64,000 bases of DNA from Cohnella sp. GbtcB17 (GCF_019091135.1 NZ_JAGXJW010000042.1:1-64000), one strand, 5' to 3'. Positions 36,635 to 44,004 are shown, numbered from the stretch's first letter. The notes: generated from the sequence alone by a model not told the origin. Numbers and translations: made by a program.

Positions 36635-36663
36635 ATTCTATCGGATTCGCCCGCGGGTTGCAA
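36635..36663 (-). promoter_or_regulatory. cggR-gapA operon promoter
   Basis: -35 TTGCAA (36658-36663), 17 bp spacer, -10 TAGAAT (36635-36640). Transcription would start near 36628, so the CggR operator occupies about +5 to +45 and would act as a roadblock. Confidence 0.75.
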
Positions 36664-36778
36664 GCCCAAGATCAACGCGATCGAAGCGCGCTTAGCGACG
36701 TGCGAACATGCCTCGCAGTCAATAGACATGCGAATAGCTCATACCCTTCTTACCCTGGTTTAAACCTTTTTAAAGCCC

Positions 36779-36807
36779 TTGCTTTTCCCCATCCGATCGC
36801 CTATAAT
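36779..36807 (+). promoter_or_regulatory. tRNA-Arg promoter
   Basis: -35 TTGCTT (36779-36784), 17 bp spacer, perfect -10 TATAAT (36802-36807); predicted start near 36814, about 15 bases before the tRNA. Confidence 0.8.
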
Positions 36808-36828
36808 GAATCTTGCTGTTATCGACAT

Positions 36829-36903
36829 GCGCCCGTGGACCAACGGATATGTCGCCGGCCTCCGGGGCCTGAGATCGGGGTTCGATTCCCTACGGGCGCG
36901 CCA
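36829..36903 (+). tRNA. tRNA-Arg (anticodon CCG)
   Basis: A 75-base tRNA with encoded CCA. The acceptor stem GCGCCCG/CGGGCGC is fully paired, the anticodon loop CTCCGGG gives anticodon CCG, and the T-loop is TTCGATT. Three stem positions are mismatched on my fold: 13-22 in the D stem, 28-42 (C:T) in the anticodon stem and 49-65 (C:A) in the T stem. It has its own sigmaA promoter and terminator, which argues for expression. It would read the CGG codon, which is common in this GC-rich genome. Confidence 0.85.
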
Positions 36904-36950
36904 TATTCGTCTTTATAGGCAGTTTTGCCGACACTTATGATGCAGCAGAC

Positions 36951-36978
36951 GCGTCCGTCCCATACGGACGCTTTTTTT
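36951..36978 (+). terminator. Terminator after tRNA-Arg
   Basis: GCGTCCGT and ACGGACGC form an 8 bp stem with a 5-base loop, followed by seven T residues. The T-run also contributes the first TTTGACC heptad upstream of clpP. Confidence 0.9.
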
Positions 36979-37026
36979 GACCTTTGTTTGACTTTCTTTG
37001 ACTTTTGGTTAGCGATCCATTAGAAT
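36976..37026 (+). promoter_or_regulatory. clpP promoter with CtsR operator
   Basis: -35 TTGACT (36998-37003), 17 bp spacer, -10 TAGAAT (37021-37026). Overlapping the -35 is TTTGACT-TTC-TTTGACT (36987-37003), a full match in reverse to the CtsR box RGTCAAA-NAN-RGTCAAA. A third heptad TTTGACC lies at 36976-36982 with a 4-base gap. Heat-shock control of clpP by CtsR is therefore expected. Confidence 0.88.
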
Positions 37027-37113
37027 GAATTCACGGTCAACCCGCGCCTTTCCGGGAGACGTCGGGGCCGGGACCGCACAACACTACTTACAACCCCGAG
37101 GAGGGATCACGCA

Positions 37114-37695
37114 ATGAGCTTTGTCCCTATGGTCGTCGAACAGACTAATCGAGGAGAGCGGGCCTACGATATTTATTCCCGTCTGCTCAAGGATCGCATC
37201 ATCTTCCTGGGCACCCAGGTCAACGATGTGGTCGCCAACTCCATCATCGCGCAGATGCTTTTCCTCGCGGCCGAAGATCCGGAGAAAGACATCCACTTAT
37301 ACATCAACAGCCCGGGCGGCTCCATCACGGCCGGCATGGCGATCTTCGATACGATGCAGTACATCAAGCCCGACGTTTCCACGATCTGCGTGGGCATGGC
37401 CGCTTCCATGGGCGCGTTCCTGCTCGCCGCAGGCGCCAAGGGCAAGCGCTTCGCGCTGCCGAACGCCGAAGTGATGATCCACCAGCCGCTCGGCGGCGCC
37501 GAAGGACAGGCCAGCGACATCGAGATTCGCGCCCGCCGCATCCTGAAGCTTCGCGACAAGCTGAACCGCATCCTCTCCGAACGCACGGGCCAGCCGCTCG
37601 AGCGCATCGAGAAGGACACCGACCGCGACAACTTCATGGAAGCCGAGACGGCCAGAGAGTACGGCCTCGTCGACAAGGTCATCGAGAAGATCTAA
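37114..37695 (+). CDS. clpP: ATP-dependent Clp protease proteolytic subunit
   Basis: Serine peptidase barrel that works with ClpC, ClpX or ClpE to degrade misfolded and regulatory proteins. The 193-residue product has the catalytic serine in GMAASMGAFLLAAG (S98) and histidine in MIHQPLGG (H123), plus the usual N-terminal axial loop start MSFVPMVVEQ. GAGGAGGG lies upstream of ATG. It is transcribed alone from a CtsR-controlled promoter and ends in a strong terminator. It is one of only two protein genes on the plus strand here. Confidence 0.98.
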   Translation: MSFVPMVVEQTNRGERAYDIYSRLLKDRIIFLGTQVNDVVANSIIAQMLFLAAEDPEKDIHLYINSPGGSITAGMAIFDTMQYIKPDVSTICVGMAASMGAFLLAAGAKGKRFALPNAEVMIHQPLGGAEGQASDIEIRARRILKLRDKLNRILSERTGQPLERIEKDTDRDNFMEAETAREYGLVDKVIEKI

Positions 37696-37727
37696 AGGGA
37701 ACCCGCACAACGCGTTCCAACGGCAAC

Positions 37728-37776
37728 AAGCCCTCAATAACCGCCGCTTTCCGGTGGTTCTTGAGGGCTTTTGCTT
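37728..37776 (+). terminator. Terminator after clpP
   Basis: AAGCCCTCAA pairs with TTGAGGGCTT, with an additional CCGCCG/CGGTGG inner stem, followed by TTGCTTT. Plus-strand orientation. Confidence 0.85.
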
Positions 37777-37817
37777 TGGCCGACGGCCGTCCGCTGGACA
37801 TACAGCTTTATCCTGAT

Positions 37818-38022
37818 CCTGTAACCGCGCTTTTCTCGCTTACAGCACGCTCCGCTTCCCTAATCGCGCCTGTAACGTTGCTTTCCTCGCTTGCAGGGGC
37901 GACTCTCTCCTGCAACCGCACTTTTCTCGCTTACAGCACGCTCCGGCTCCCTAGCCGCTCCTGTAACGTTGCTTTCCTCGCTTGCAGCGGCGACTCTCTC
38001 CTGCAACCGCAGTTTCCCGCCT
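37818..38022. repeat. Palindromic repeat array, CTGTAA...TTACAG family
   Basis: 27-nt elements bounded by CTGTAA and TTACAG (or CTGCAA/TTGCAG) start at 37819, 37870, 37910, 37961 and 38001; the spacing alternates 51, 40, 51, 40 bp, so two elements make a 91 bp super-repeat. On the minus strand each begins CTGTAAGCGAGAAAAGC, close to the element near 51.7 kb. It lies between the clpP terminator and sda. Confidence 0.8.
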
Positions 38023-38300
38023 CGCTCCACCGCAGGAGCCGCCACCAGCTAAGTCAATATCGGCTGGTTCCGTCAATAATCATGGGCGGCTATTCGCGTA
38101 TTTTAACCTTTTTTTGTACGAAGCCGCCGTTCGGCGTAAGCAGTTGCGCAGATCGAGCCATAGTGGGGTAATCAAGGATAAGGCCATTTCTCCGTTCATT
38201 CGAGAGGCGTATGCCCATTTATCTGTAGACTATTAACACAAGTCTTCATTTCCGTCAATGAAAATTTAACAACTCGAGTGCCCCCTCTTCGGATAACGTT
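38023..38300. other. Featureless gap between repeat array and sda
   Basis: About 280 bases with no credible coding region. I looked for DnaA boxes, which control sda in Bacillus subtilis, and found only poor matches. Confidence 0.4.
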
Positions 38301-38313
38301 TCGCATGTTATTC

Positions 38314-38319
38314 TATAAT
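38314..38319 (+). promoter_or_regulatory. -10 box upstream of sda
   Basis: Perfect TATAAT about 76 bases before the sda start; no good -35 at 16-18 bp, so an activator or an alternative factor may be needed. Confidence 0.45.
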
Positions 38320-38394
38320 CAGAAATCGTGCCATTTCCCCCCATATATTGCTATGGAATAGGAATTGGACAGCAAGCCGGAAAGGAGAACTACG

Positions 38395-38661
38395 ATGAAC
38401 CAATCTTATCACTCCTTGCACTTGGTGCCGCGTCATATGCCTGAGAGCCCGATTCCACCGTCACACTCCTTCAACGATGATTCAAGCCATATGATCGCAC
38501 GCACGCTTAAGGATAAAGCCTCGCTGCTCCGCCCGCTGAAGGACGAGCATCTGCTCGAAGTTTATCGCGAAGCGAAGAAAATGAATTTGTCCAACGAATT
38601 CATCGAGCTGCTAGAGGACGCCATTGAGCTGCGCAATCTCGAGCACCGTCTCAAAGCTTAA
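38395..38661 (+). CDS. sda: Sda-like sporulation checkpoint protein with N-terminal extension
   Basis: 88 residues. Residues about 48-85 (LKDEHLLEVYREAKKMNL then EFIELLEDAIELRNL) match the two-helix hairpin of Sda, which binds sporulation histidine kinases such as KinA and blocks their autophosphorylation when replication is disturbed. The usual Sda is only about 46-52 residues; here about 45 polar residues precede the hairpin. The start ATG has AAGGAG at good spacing, and no internal start (M15, M33) has a ribosome-binding site, so the extension appears real. It is monocistronic with a TATAAT box upstream and a bidirectional terminator shared with the convergent MerR gene. The function is by family resemblance. 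Confidence 0.82.
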   Translation: MNQSYHSLHLVPRHMPESPIPPSHSFNDDSSHMIARTLKDKASLLRPLKDEHLLEVYREAKKMNLSNEFIELLEDAIELRNLEHRLKA

Positions 38662-38673
38662 CACAATCATCGT

Positions 38674-38722
38674 AAAAAACCTCCCCTACCGTCGATCCAT
38701 CGGCGGTGGAGGAGGTTTTTTT
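38674..38722. terminator. Bidirectional terminator between sda and merR
   Basis: AAAAAACCTCC pairs with GGAGGTTTTTT around an inner CCG/CGG stem. T-runs lie on both strands, and it serves two convergent genes. Confidence 0.85.
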
Positions 38723-39483
38723 CATGGCGTTCGACGACCGGCTTCGGCATACGACTCGGCGACAAGGCACAGATAATAGGACAGCCCGGTCTGCATCGAC
38801 TCCAGCATTCCTCTATGGAAGGCATCGCCCAGGAAAAAACGGCACTGTCCCGCGAATTCCTCCGGACTGGCGGGCTGACCTTCCGCCGCGCGCGCCGCCA
38901 GGTGACGTTCAATTCGGGTGTGTGCTTCCTCGTCGTCATGCGCCCGGCCCTCGCGAAGCGACCGCGCCATCTCCTCCATAAATCGCGCAGCCTCTGCCGC
39001 TTGGCGGTTCATTCGCTCAGGATCGATCGCATCCGCGCCGGGCAGCTCGAAGTCGTATGTTTCCTTCAGATGCCTGCTCTGCTCCGCCAGCGCAGCTTCC
39101 CATTCTTCCGCCGTACCGAATCCGACGAACAATGACGCCGCAGGCATAGCAGCGCCCTCCCGCTCCGATTCGATCGAAGAATCCAGCGTGACGGACAGAC
39201 GCTCCAGCCGACGCTTCCTCTCGCGGATGAGCTCGCGTTGACCTTCAAGGATGCGTAGACGGTCAGTCTCCCCCTCCAACAACCGCTTGATTTCTTCTAA
39301 CGGAAAATCAAGCTCCTTATAGAACAAAATCTCCTGCAGCCGCTCGAGTTCCTTCTGACCGTACAACCGGTACCCGGCTTCGCTAATTTCCACCGGCACA
39401 AGCAAGCCGAGCTTGTGGTAATGGTGAAGCGTCTTGATCGTCACCTTCGACAATGCCGACATTTCTTTGACCGTGAATTTCAT
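38722..39483 (-). CDS. MerR-family regulator with TipAS-like ligand domain
   Basis: A 253-residue transcription activator. The N-terminal MerR winged helix (about 1-70) starts FTVKEMSALSKVTIKTLHHY and contains YRLYGQKELERLQEI; a coiled dimerisation helix (about 75-110) follows. The C-terminal about 130 residues (EEWEAALAEQSRHLKETYD onward, rich in Glu/Arg helices) resemble the TipAS domain that binds peptide antibiotics. It lies alone, and its own promoter has the 19 bp spacer and dyad expected for MerR control, so it probably autoregulates. The inducing ligand is unknown. Confidence 0.88.
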   Translation of the reverse strand: MKFTVKEMSALSKVTIKTLHHYHKLGLLVPVEISEAGYRLYGQKELERLQEILFYKELDFPLEEIKRLLEGETDRLRILEGQRELIRERKRRLERLSVTLDSSIESEREGAAMPAASLFVGFGTAEEWEAALAEQSRHLKETYDFELPGADAIDPERMNRQAAEAARFMEEMARSLREGRAHDDEEAHTRIERHLAARAAEGQPASPEEFAGQCRFFLGDAFHRGMLESMQTGLSYYLCLVAESYAEAGRRTP

Positions 39484-39509
39484 GCGGACACCTCCTCATC
39501 GATATCTCG

Positions 39510-39540
39510 ATCTTAAATCCTCCTCCAAGAGGAGAGTCAA
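39510..39540 (-). promoter_or_regulatory. MerR-type promoter with 19 bp spacer and dyad
   Basis: -35 TTGACT (39535-39540), 19 bp spacer, -10 TAAGAT (39510-39515). The spacer contains the perfect dyad CTCCTC-TTG-GAGGAG. The overlong spacer is the hallmark of promoters twisted into activity by MerR proteins. Confidence 0.8.
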
Positions 39541-39565
39541 CCCTGCTCGAAAACATTCGCACCGC

Positions 39566-39700
39566 GCAATCGTTAACCGATTTTCCCGCTATCTCGGCTC
39601 CGATCCAAGCAACCGCGCAGCTGTTAGCCGGTTTTTCCGGCTAACTCGGTCCAGATCCATGCAATCGCGCTCCGTTAACCGATTTTTCCGGCTATCTCGC
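39566..39700. repeat. Palindromic repeat array, GTTAGCCGG family
   Basis: Three units at 39572, 39623 and 39674, exactly 51 bp apart. The middle one is a perfect palindrome with arms GTTAGCCGG and CCGGCTAAC around five T; the outer ones are degenerate (GTTAACCGA...GGCTATC). Linkers between units are similar to each other (GCAA-CGCGC, TCCGATCCA). It lies between the merR promoter and the SIMPL gene. Confidence 0.8.
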
Positions 39701-39837
39701 CCCCTCTCCTCTTTCGGACCCTCTCCCCCTTCGGCATCCTCTCCCTCGTCAACCACAACCTCCCCCGCCTCCTCCATATGCCAAGAAGCCGCCCTCCATC
39801 CGGAGAGCGGCTCCTCTTCAGTCGCGCGCGACGCCTG

Positions 39838-40605
39838 TTACTTCAATTGGTACTGCACCGTCACGCTCGCCGAAATCTCGATCTGTCCGCTTTGCACGGA
39901 GGACGAGAAACCAGCGGCAGATTCAGCGGCCTTCGCCTGATCGAATGTTGCCGTCACGATCGGCACGTTCGCCGCATTCCCCTGCACGATGTTGATGACC
40001 GGGCCCAGCGTGCGGCTAGCCGACGTCGCGAGTACCGACGCTTTTGCGCCCGCATTGGTCATCGCTTTTTTCAGCGCCTCAAGCTCGTATTGATCCTGCT
40101 TCTCTGTGCCGAACTGCACGCCGTCCACCCTGTTCGCGCCCGCTGCGGATACCGCGTCCAGCAGCTTACCGATGCCCGCGAGATCGCGATACGCCACCCG
40201 CACCGAATGAGTCGCGAGGTAGCCCTTCAGCACCTGGCCTTCTTTTTCCGTGTAGTTGTACTCCGGCTGCACGCCGAAGTTAGTCGTCTGCACGTCCTTT
40301 TTATCGATCTTGTACGTGTCGTACAGCGTCTTCTCGACCGCCGCGAACTTCGTCGCCGAAGCCTGCTGCGCTTCCTGGGCCGTCTTGCCTCGCGCGTCCA
40401 CGCCGAAGCTCAGGTAAGCCACGTCCGGATCCACCTTAATCGAGCCTTCCGCCCCTACCGTTACCGCGTTTTGAATGCTTGCCGCCTGCACGGCCCCTGT
40501 CGTCTCCGCCATTGCCTGATCCGCTCCCAGCTTCGTCGCTCCGAACCATCCTGCCGCCACCATCGTCACGGCCAGCAATGCGACTTGCACGGTCCTTTTA
40601 CCCAT
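39838..40605 (-). CDS. SIMPL-domain (DUF541) exported protein
   Basis: 255 residues with an N-terminal signal peptide or anchor (hydrophobic segment about residues 6-23) and a SIMPL/DUF541 domain over the rest, including GSIKVDPDVAYLSFGV, a VQTTNFGVQPEYNY strand and VPIVTATFDQ. Related proteins (Omp26/BP26-like, YggE, YlbN-type) form ring oligomers in the envelope; their role is poorly defined, sometimes linked to oxidative stress. ATG 40605 was chosen because GGAGG lies eight bases upstream. It is monocistronic, between a repeat array and the Crh-like gene. No clear terminator was seen. Confidence 0.85.
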   Translation of the reverse strand: MGKRTVQVALLAVTMVAAGWFGATKLGADQAMAETTGAVQAASIQNAVTVGAEGSIKVDPDVAYLSFGVDARGKTAQEAQQASATKFAAVEKTLYDTYKIDKKDVQTTNFGVQPEYNYTEKEGQVLKGYLATHSVRVAYRDLAGIGKLLDAVSAAGANRVDGVQFGTEKQDQYELEALKKAMTNAGAKASVLATSASRTLGPVINIVQGNAANVPIVTATFDQAKAAESAAGFSSSVQSGQIEISASVTVQYQLK

Positions 40606-40685
40606 TATAGACGCCTCCATATTCAGGTTTGTCTACTCAACGGCTATTATAGGCAAAAGGTTGCAGGTCAACCATAAAACAGTTC

Positions 40686-40717
40686 AAAAAAAAGCAAAAA
40701 GCCCCCGTCCGGGAGCT
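40686..40717 (-). terminator. Terminator after the Crh-like gene
   Basis: AGCTCCC and GGGGGCT (one GU pair) with a GGAC loop, followed by TTTTTGCTTTTTTTT on the minus strand. Confidence 0.85.
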
Positions 40718-40739
40718 CGCGCATCTGCTTGTTCGCGGT

Positions 40740-41009
40740 TTATTGGTTCTCCAGCTCTTCCTTGCTGACCAGTTGGACTAAAGCGGTTACAGCTTGCTCT
40801 GCGTCCGAACCTTCGGCACTGATGGATACTTCGGTGCCCGAGCTGATCGCCAGACTCATGATACCCATGATGCTCTTCGCGTTCACGCGCTTGTCTTCCT
40901 TCTCCACGAACACGTCCGAGGAGAATTTATTGGCTTCTTGCACAAATAAGGCCGCCGGTCTGGCGTGAAGCCCCGTCTTAAGCCGAACAACAACCGGCTG
41001 TCTCGTCAT
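40740..41009 (-). CDS. crh: HPr-family protein in the crh position, with His15 present
   Basis: 89 residues, HPr fold. Ser46 in NAKSIMGIMSL is the HprK target and lets the protein act as a co-repressor with CcpA. Overall it matches Crh (VRLKTGLHARPAALFVQEANKF), and the gene lies downstream of whiA-yvcK-rapZ as crh does in B. subtilis. Unlike B. subtilis Crh, which has Gln15, this one has His15 in GLHARPA, the residue phosphorylated by PTS enzyme I. It may therefore be able to act as a phosphocarrier. ATG 41009 has AGGGGGA upstream. Its terminator ends the cluster. Confidence 0.88.
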   Translation of the reverse strand: MTRQPVVVRLKTGLHARPAALFVQEANKFSSDVFVEKEDKRVNAKSIMGIMSLAISSGTEVSISAEGSDAEQAVTALVQLVSKEELENQ

Positions 41010-41111
41010 GGAACGAATCCCCCTGTCTTTGTTCTCATCCCGGTACACGGGACCCACCGCACATGGTTTGTTATCTATTATAGCATTAGAGCGCTTGGTT
41101 GTGCCACAGGC

Positions 41112-42047
41112 TTATAAAGCGCCGCCCCGTATTTTTTCCGCCCACTCGTCGATCTTGCGAAGCCGGTGATTGACGCCTGACTTGCTGACCTGTCCCTTGA
41201 GCATGTCCCCGACTTCCTTCAGGTTCATATCGGGATGCATAAGCCGGATCTCCGCGACCTCGCGCAGCTTGTCGGGCATGTTCTCGAGTCCGACTTCCTT
41301 TTGCAGCAGCTTGATATTGTCGATCTGACGGACGGCAGCGCCGATCGTCTTGTTCAGGTTCGCGGTCTCGCAATTCACGATCCGGTTGACCGAATTACGC
41401 ATATCCCGCATGATGCGCACGTCCTCGAACTTGAACAGCGCCTGGTGCGCGCCGATGATGCTAAGGAACTCGATGATCTTTTCGCCTTCCTTGATGTACA
41501 GGATGAAGCCTTTTTTGCGTTCGATAAACCTGGCGTTCAGATGAAACTTGTTCGCGAGGTCGACGAGCGCTTTGCAATGCTCTTCGTACATCGAGGCGAT
41601 CTCCAGATGGTAAGACGAGCCTTCCGGGTTGTTTACGGATCCGCCGGCGAGGAAGGCGCCTCGCAGGTACGCTTTTTTACAGCAAGGCTTGCGCACGAGT
41701 TCCTTGTCGATGTCCGAGTTGAACTGGAAGCCCGCGCTCGCGATCTTCAGCTCTCCGAGCAGCTGCTCGACGCCCGCGGGCACGCGAACGATGTAGACGT
41801 TGTTTTTTTTGAGCCGCATCTTTTTGCGGACGAGCAACTCGGTCGGTACGGGATAGTGCCGCTTCATCAAAGTATAAATGCGCCTGGCGATGGCCGCGTT
41901 TTCCGTCGAGATGTCGAGCACGATCCGCTTGTTCGTCAGCGACACCGCGCCGTTCATCCGGATCAGCGCCGACAGCTCGGCGATATCGCAGCAGCCTTCG
42001 GACTCCACGAGCGTCAATTCTTTTTTGGTCTGAGCCGCGAACGACAC
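41112..42047 (-). CDS. whiA: DNA-binding protein WhiA
   Basis: 311 residues. The N-terminal two-thirds are a LAGLIDADG-homing-endonuclease-like fold without the catalytic acids (starts MSFAAQTKKELTLVE; RGAFLAGGSVNNPEGSYHLE-type block), and the C-terminal helix-turn-helix is MNLKEVGDMLKGQVSKSGVN. In Bacillus it affects division and chromosome segregation; in Streptomyces it controls sporulation septation. It follows yvcK at 7 bases in the conserved rapZ-yvcK-whiA order. Confidence 0.96.
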   Translation of the reverse strand: MSFAAQTKKELTLVESEGCCDIAELSALIRMNGAVSLTNKRIVLDISTENAAIARRIYTLMKRHYPVPTELLVRKKMRLKKNNVYIVRVPAGVEQLLGELKIASAGFQFNSDIDKELVRKPCCKKAYLRGAFLAGGSVNNPEGSSYHLEIASMYEEHCKALVDLANKFHLNARFIERKKGFILYIKEGEKIIEFLSIIGAHQALFKFEDVRIMRDMRNSVNRIVNCETANLNKTIGAAVRQIDNIKLLQKEVGLENMPDKLREVAEIRLMHPDMNLKEVGDMLKGQVSKSGVNHRLRKIDEWAEKIRGGAL

Positions 42048-42054
42048 GTCGCCT

Positions 42055-43041
42055 TCACTCCTTCCTCAGCATCCAGTCTTCCACCAGCTGGTAAATGTGC
42101 TCGCTCAGCTTGGCGGCGTCATGGCGCAGATACGTTCGGAACAGCACCAGCCGGTCCGCGATCACCTTGTAGCCGCGCCGCTCCACCTCGTCCAGGTCCA
42201 GATGGACGGCAGCCGAACCCTGCTCCGCGTACATGCTATGCACCTGCGGGGGAATCTCCCCGTTGTTCACGATGACATAATCGAATAAATGATGGCCGAT
42301 GTGCGCATGGATCGCGTCCAGATGGTCGCCCACTGAATAATTATCGGTCTCTCCGGGCTGAGTCATAACGTTGCATACGAAAATCTTAACGGCCTGCGCG
42401 TTCAGGATCGCCTCCGCCAGCTTGGGCACGAGCAGGTTGGGCATGATGCTCGTATACAGGCTGCCCGGGCCGATCAGAATGGCGTCCGCTTCCGCAATCG
42501 CCTGAACAGCCTCCTCGAGCGGCTCTACGTCGGCCGGCTCGATGAAGACGCGGCGGATCGCCAGCCCCGACTTCGGAATCTGCGATTCGCCTTCGACAAT
42601 GCTGCCGTCCTCCATCTCGGCCTTGAGGAGGATCGCCTGGTTGGCAGCCGGCAGCACGCGGCCCCGTACGGCGAGCACCCGGCTCAGCTCCCTCACTCCG
42701 GCGACGAAGTCGCCCGAGATGTCGGTCATCGCCGCCAATATCAGATTGCCCAGGCTGTGACCGGCCAATCCCGCGCCGCCCATAAAGCGATAGGACAGCA
42801 TGTCGGCCAGGAGCGGCTCGGTATCCGCCAGCGCGGTGAGCACGTTGCGGATGTCGCCCGGCGGCGGCATCTGCAGCTCCGAACGGAGGATGCCGGAGCT
42901 CCCGCCGTCGTCTGCGACCGTGACGATCGCGGTGATATCGAGCGGCTTTTGCTTGAGCCCGCGCAGCATGACGGACAATCCCGTCCCCCCGCCGATGACG
43001 ACGATGCGGGGCTTCCTGGCGCCCTGCCCCGGCTTAGCCAT
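42055..43041 (-). CDS. yvcK: Gluconeogenesis factor YvcK (CofD-like)
   Basis: 328 residues, CofD/UPF0052 family; needed for growth on gluconeogenic carbon sources and for cell shape, and binds UDP-GlcNAc in B. subtilis. Visible motifs are VVIGGGTGLSVMLRGLK near the N-terminus, VADDGGSSGILR, and GDIRNVLTAL. The first 8 bases overlap the rapZ stop, indicating translational coupling. whiA follows. Confidence 0.96.
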   Translation of the reverse strand: MAKPGQGARKPRIVVIGGGTGLSVMLRGLKQKPLDITAIVTVADDGGSSGILRSELQMPPPGDIRNVLTALADTEPLLADMLSYRFMGGAGLAGHSLGNLILAAMTDISGDFVAGVRELSRVLAVRGRVLPAANQAILLKAEMEDGSIVEGESQIPKSGLAIRRVFIEPADVEPLEEAVQAIAEADAILIGPGSLYTSIMPNLLVPKLAEAILNAQAVKIFVCNVMTQPGETDNYSVGDHLDAIHAHIGHHLFDYVIVNNGEIPPQVHSMYAEQGSAAVHLDLDEVERRGYKVIADRLVLFRTYLRHDAAKLSEHIYQLVEDWMLRKE

Positions 43042-43933
43042 GACGGTCTCTCTCTGCGTCGCGGTGGCTGACGCGGACCGCCTCGGTCTCGCCGGCGCTC
43101 AGCATGCGGCCGAGATATTCGGCGAGCGCGACCGAGCGGTGCTTGCCGCCGGTGCAGCCGATGCCGATGACGACCTGGCTCTTGCCTTCCTTGTGGTACA
43201 GCGGGATGAGGTACTGCAGCATGTCGAGCAGCTTCGCCAGGAAGGTCTGCGTCTCCGGCCACTTCATCACGTAGTCGTATACTTCGGGATCCTGCCCCGT
43301 CTTGGGACGCAGATTTTCCACGTAATGCGGATTCGGCAAAAAGCGGACGTCGAAGATCAGATCGGCGTCGATCGGCACGCCGTACTTGAACCCGAACGAA
43401 GTGACGTTGACGGCGAGCGAATTGCGCCCTTCCTCGGTGAACCGGGAGATAATCTTGTCTTTGAGCTGGGCAGGCTTGATGCTGCTCGTGTCGATGACCT
43501 GCGTCGCCCAGCCCTTCAGATCCTCGAGCAGCTTGCGCTCGGCATGGATGCCTTCGAGCGGCATGCCTTCGGGCGCGAGCGGATGCCGCCGGCGAGTCTC
43601 CTTGTAGCGCTGAACGAGCACGGAGTCGGTCGCGTCGAGGAATAGGATCTCATAGTGCAGCGTGTAATGCTCGCGTATATAGTTCAGCGACTCGGACAGC
43701 GCCGTGAAAAACTCCCGGCCGCGAAGGTCGATGACGAGCGCAACCTTGCCGATCCGGCCCTGGGATTGATCGATCAGCTCGGCAAACTTCGGGATCAGCA
43801 CCGGCGGCAGATTGTCGACGCAAAAAAAGCCGAGGTCTTCCATGCTCTGCACCGCGATCGTCTTGCCTGCGCCCGACATGCCCGTGATGATGACGAGCGT
43901 CGGTCTTGATACCGTCGTGTTCATAGTGTCCAC
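43034..43933 (-). CDS. rapZ: RNase adapter / nucleotide-binding protein RapZ (YvcJ)
   Basis: 299 residues. P-loop near the start (ITGMSGAGKTIAVQ) and the family's C-terminal domain with IGIGCTGGKHRSVALAE. In Gram-negatives RapZ guides RNase E to small RNAs and senses glucosamine 6-phosphate; YvcJ of Bacillus hydrolyses nucleotides and affects competence. A GTG start at 43933 was chosen because GGGGGG lies six bases upstream; ATG 43939 touches that site and ATG 43924 is too far. It overlaps yvcK by 8 bases. Confidence 0.93.
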   Translation of the reverse strand: MDTMNTTVSRPTLVIITGMSGAGKTIAVQSMEDLGFFCVDNLPPVLIPKFAELIDQSQGRIGKVALVIDLRGREFFTALSESLNYIREHYTLHYEILFLDATDSVLVQRYKETRRRHPLAPEGMPLEGIHAERKLLEDLKGWATQVIDTSSIKPAQLKDKIISRFTEEGRNSLAVNVTSFGFKYGVPIDADLIFDVRFLPNPHYVENLRPKTGQDPEVYDYVMKWPETQTFLAKLLDMLQYLIPLYHKEGKSQVVIGIGCTGGKHRSVALAEYLGRMLSAGETEAVRVSHRDAERDRHG

Positions 43934-44004
43934 GTGCATCCCCCCTGCCACATGCGAAGCGCCTGACCGCCGTTGACCGGACAAGCAGGCGCCTCTCAAG
44001 CGAA

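Noticed and set aside
38200..38330. DnaA boxes controlling sda
   Set aside because: Best candidates match only about six of nine bases; not enough to call.
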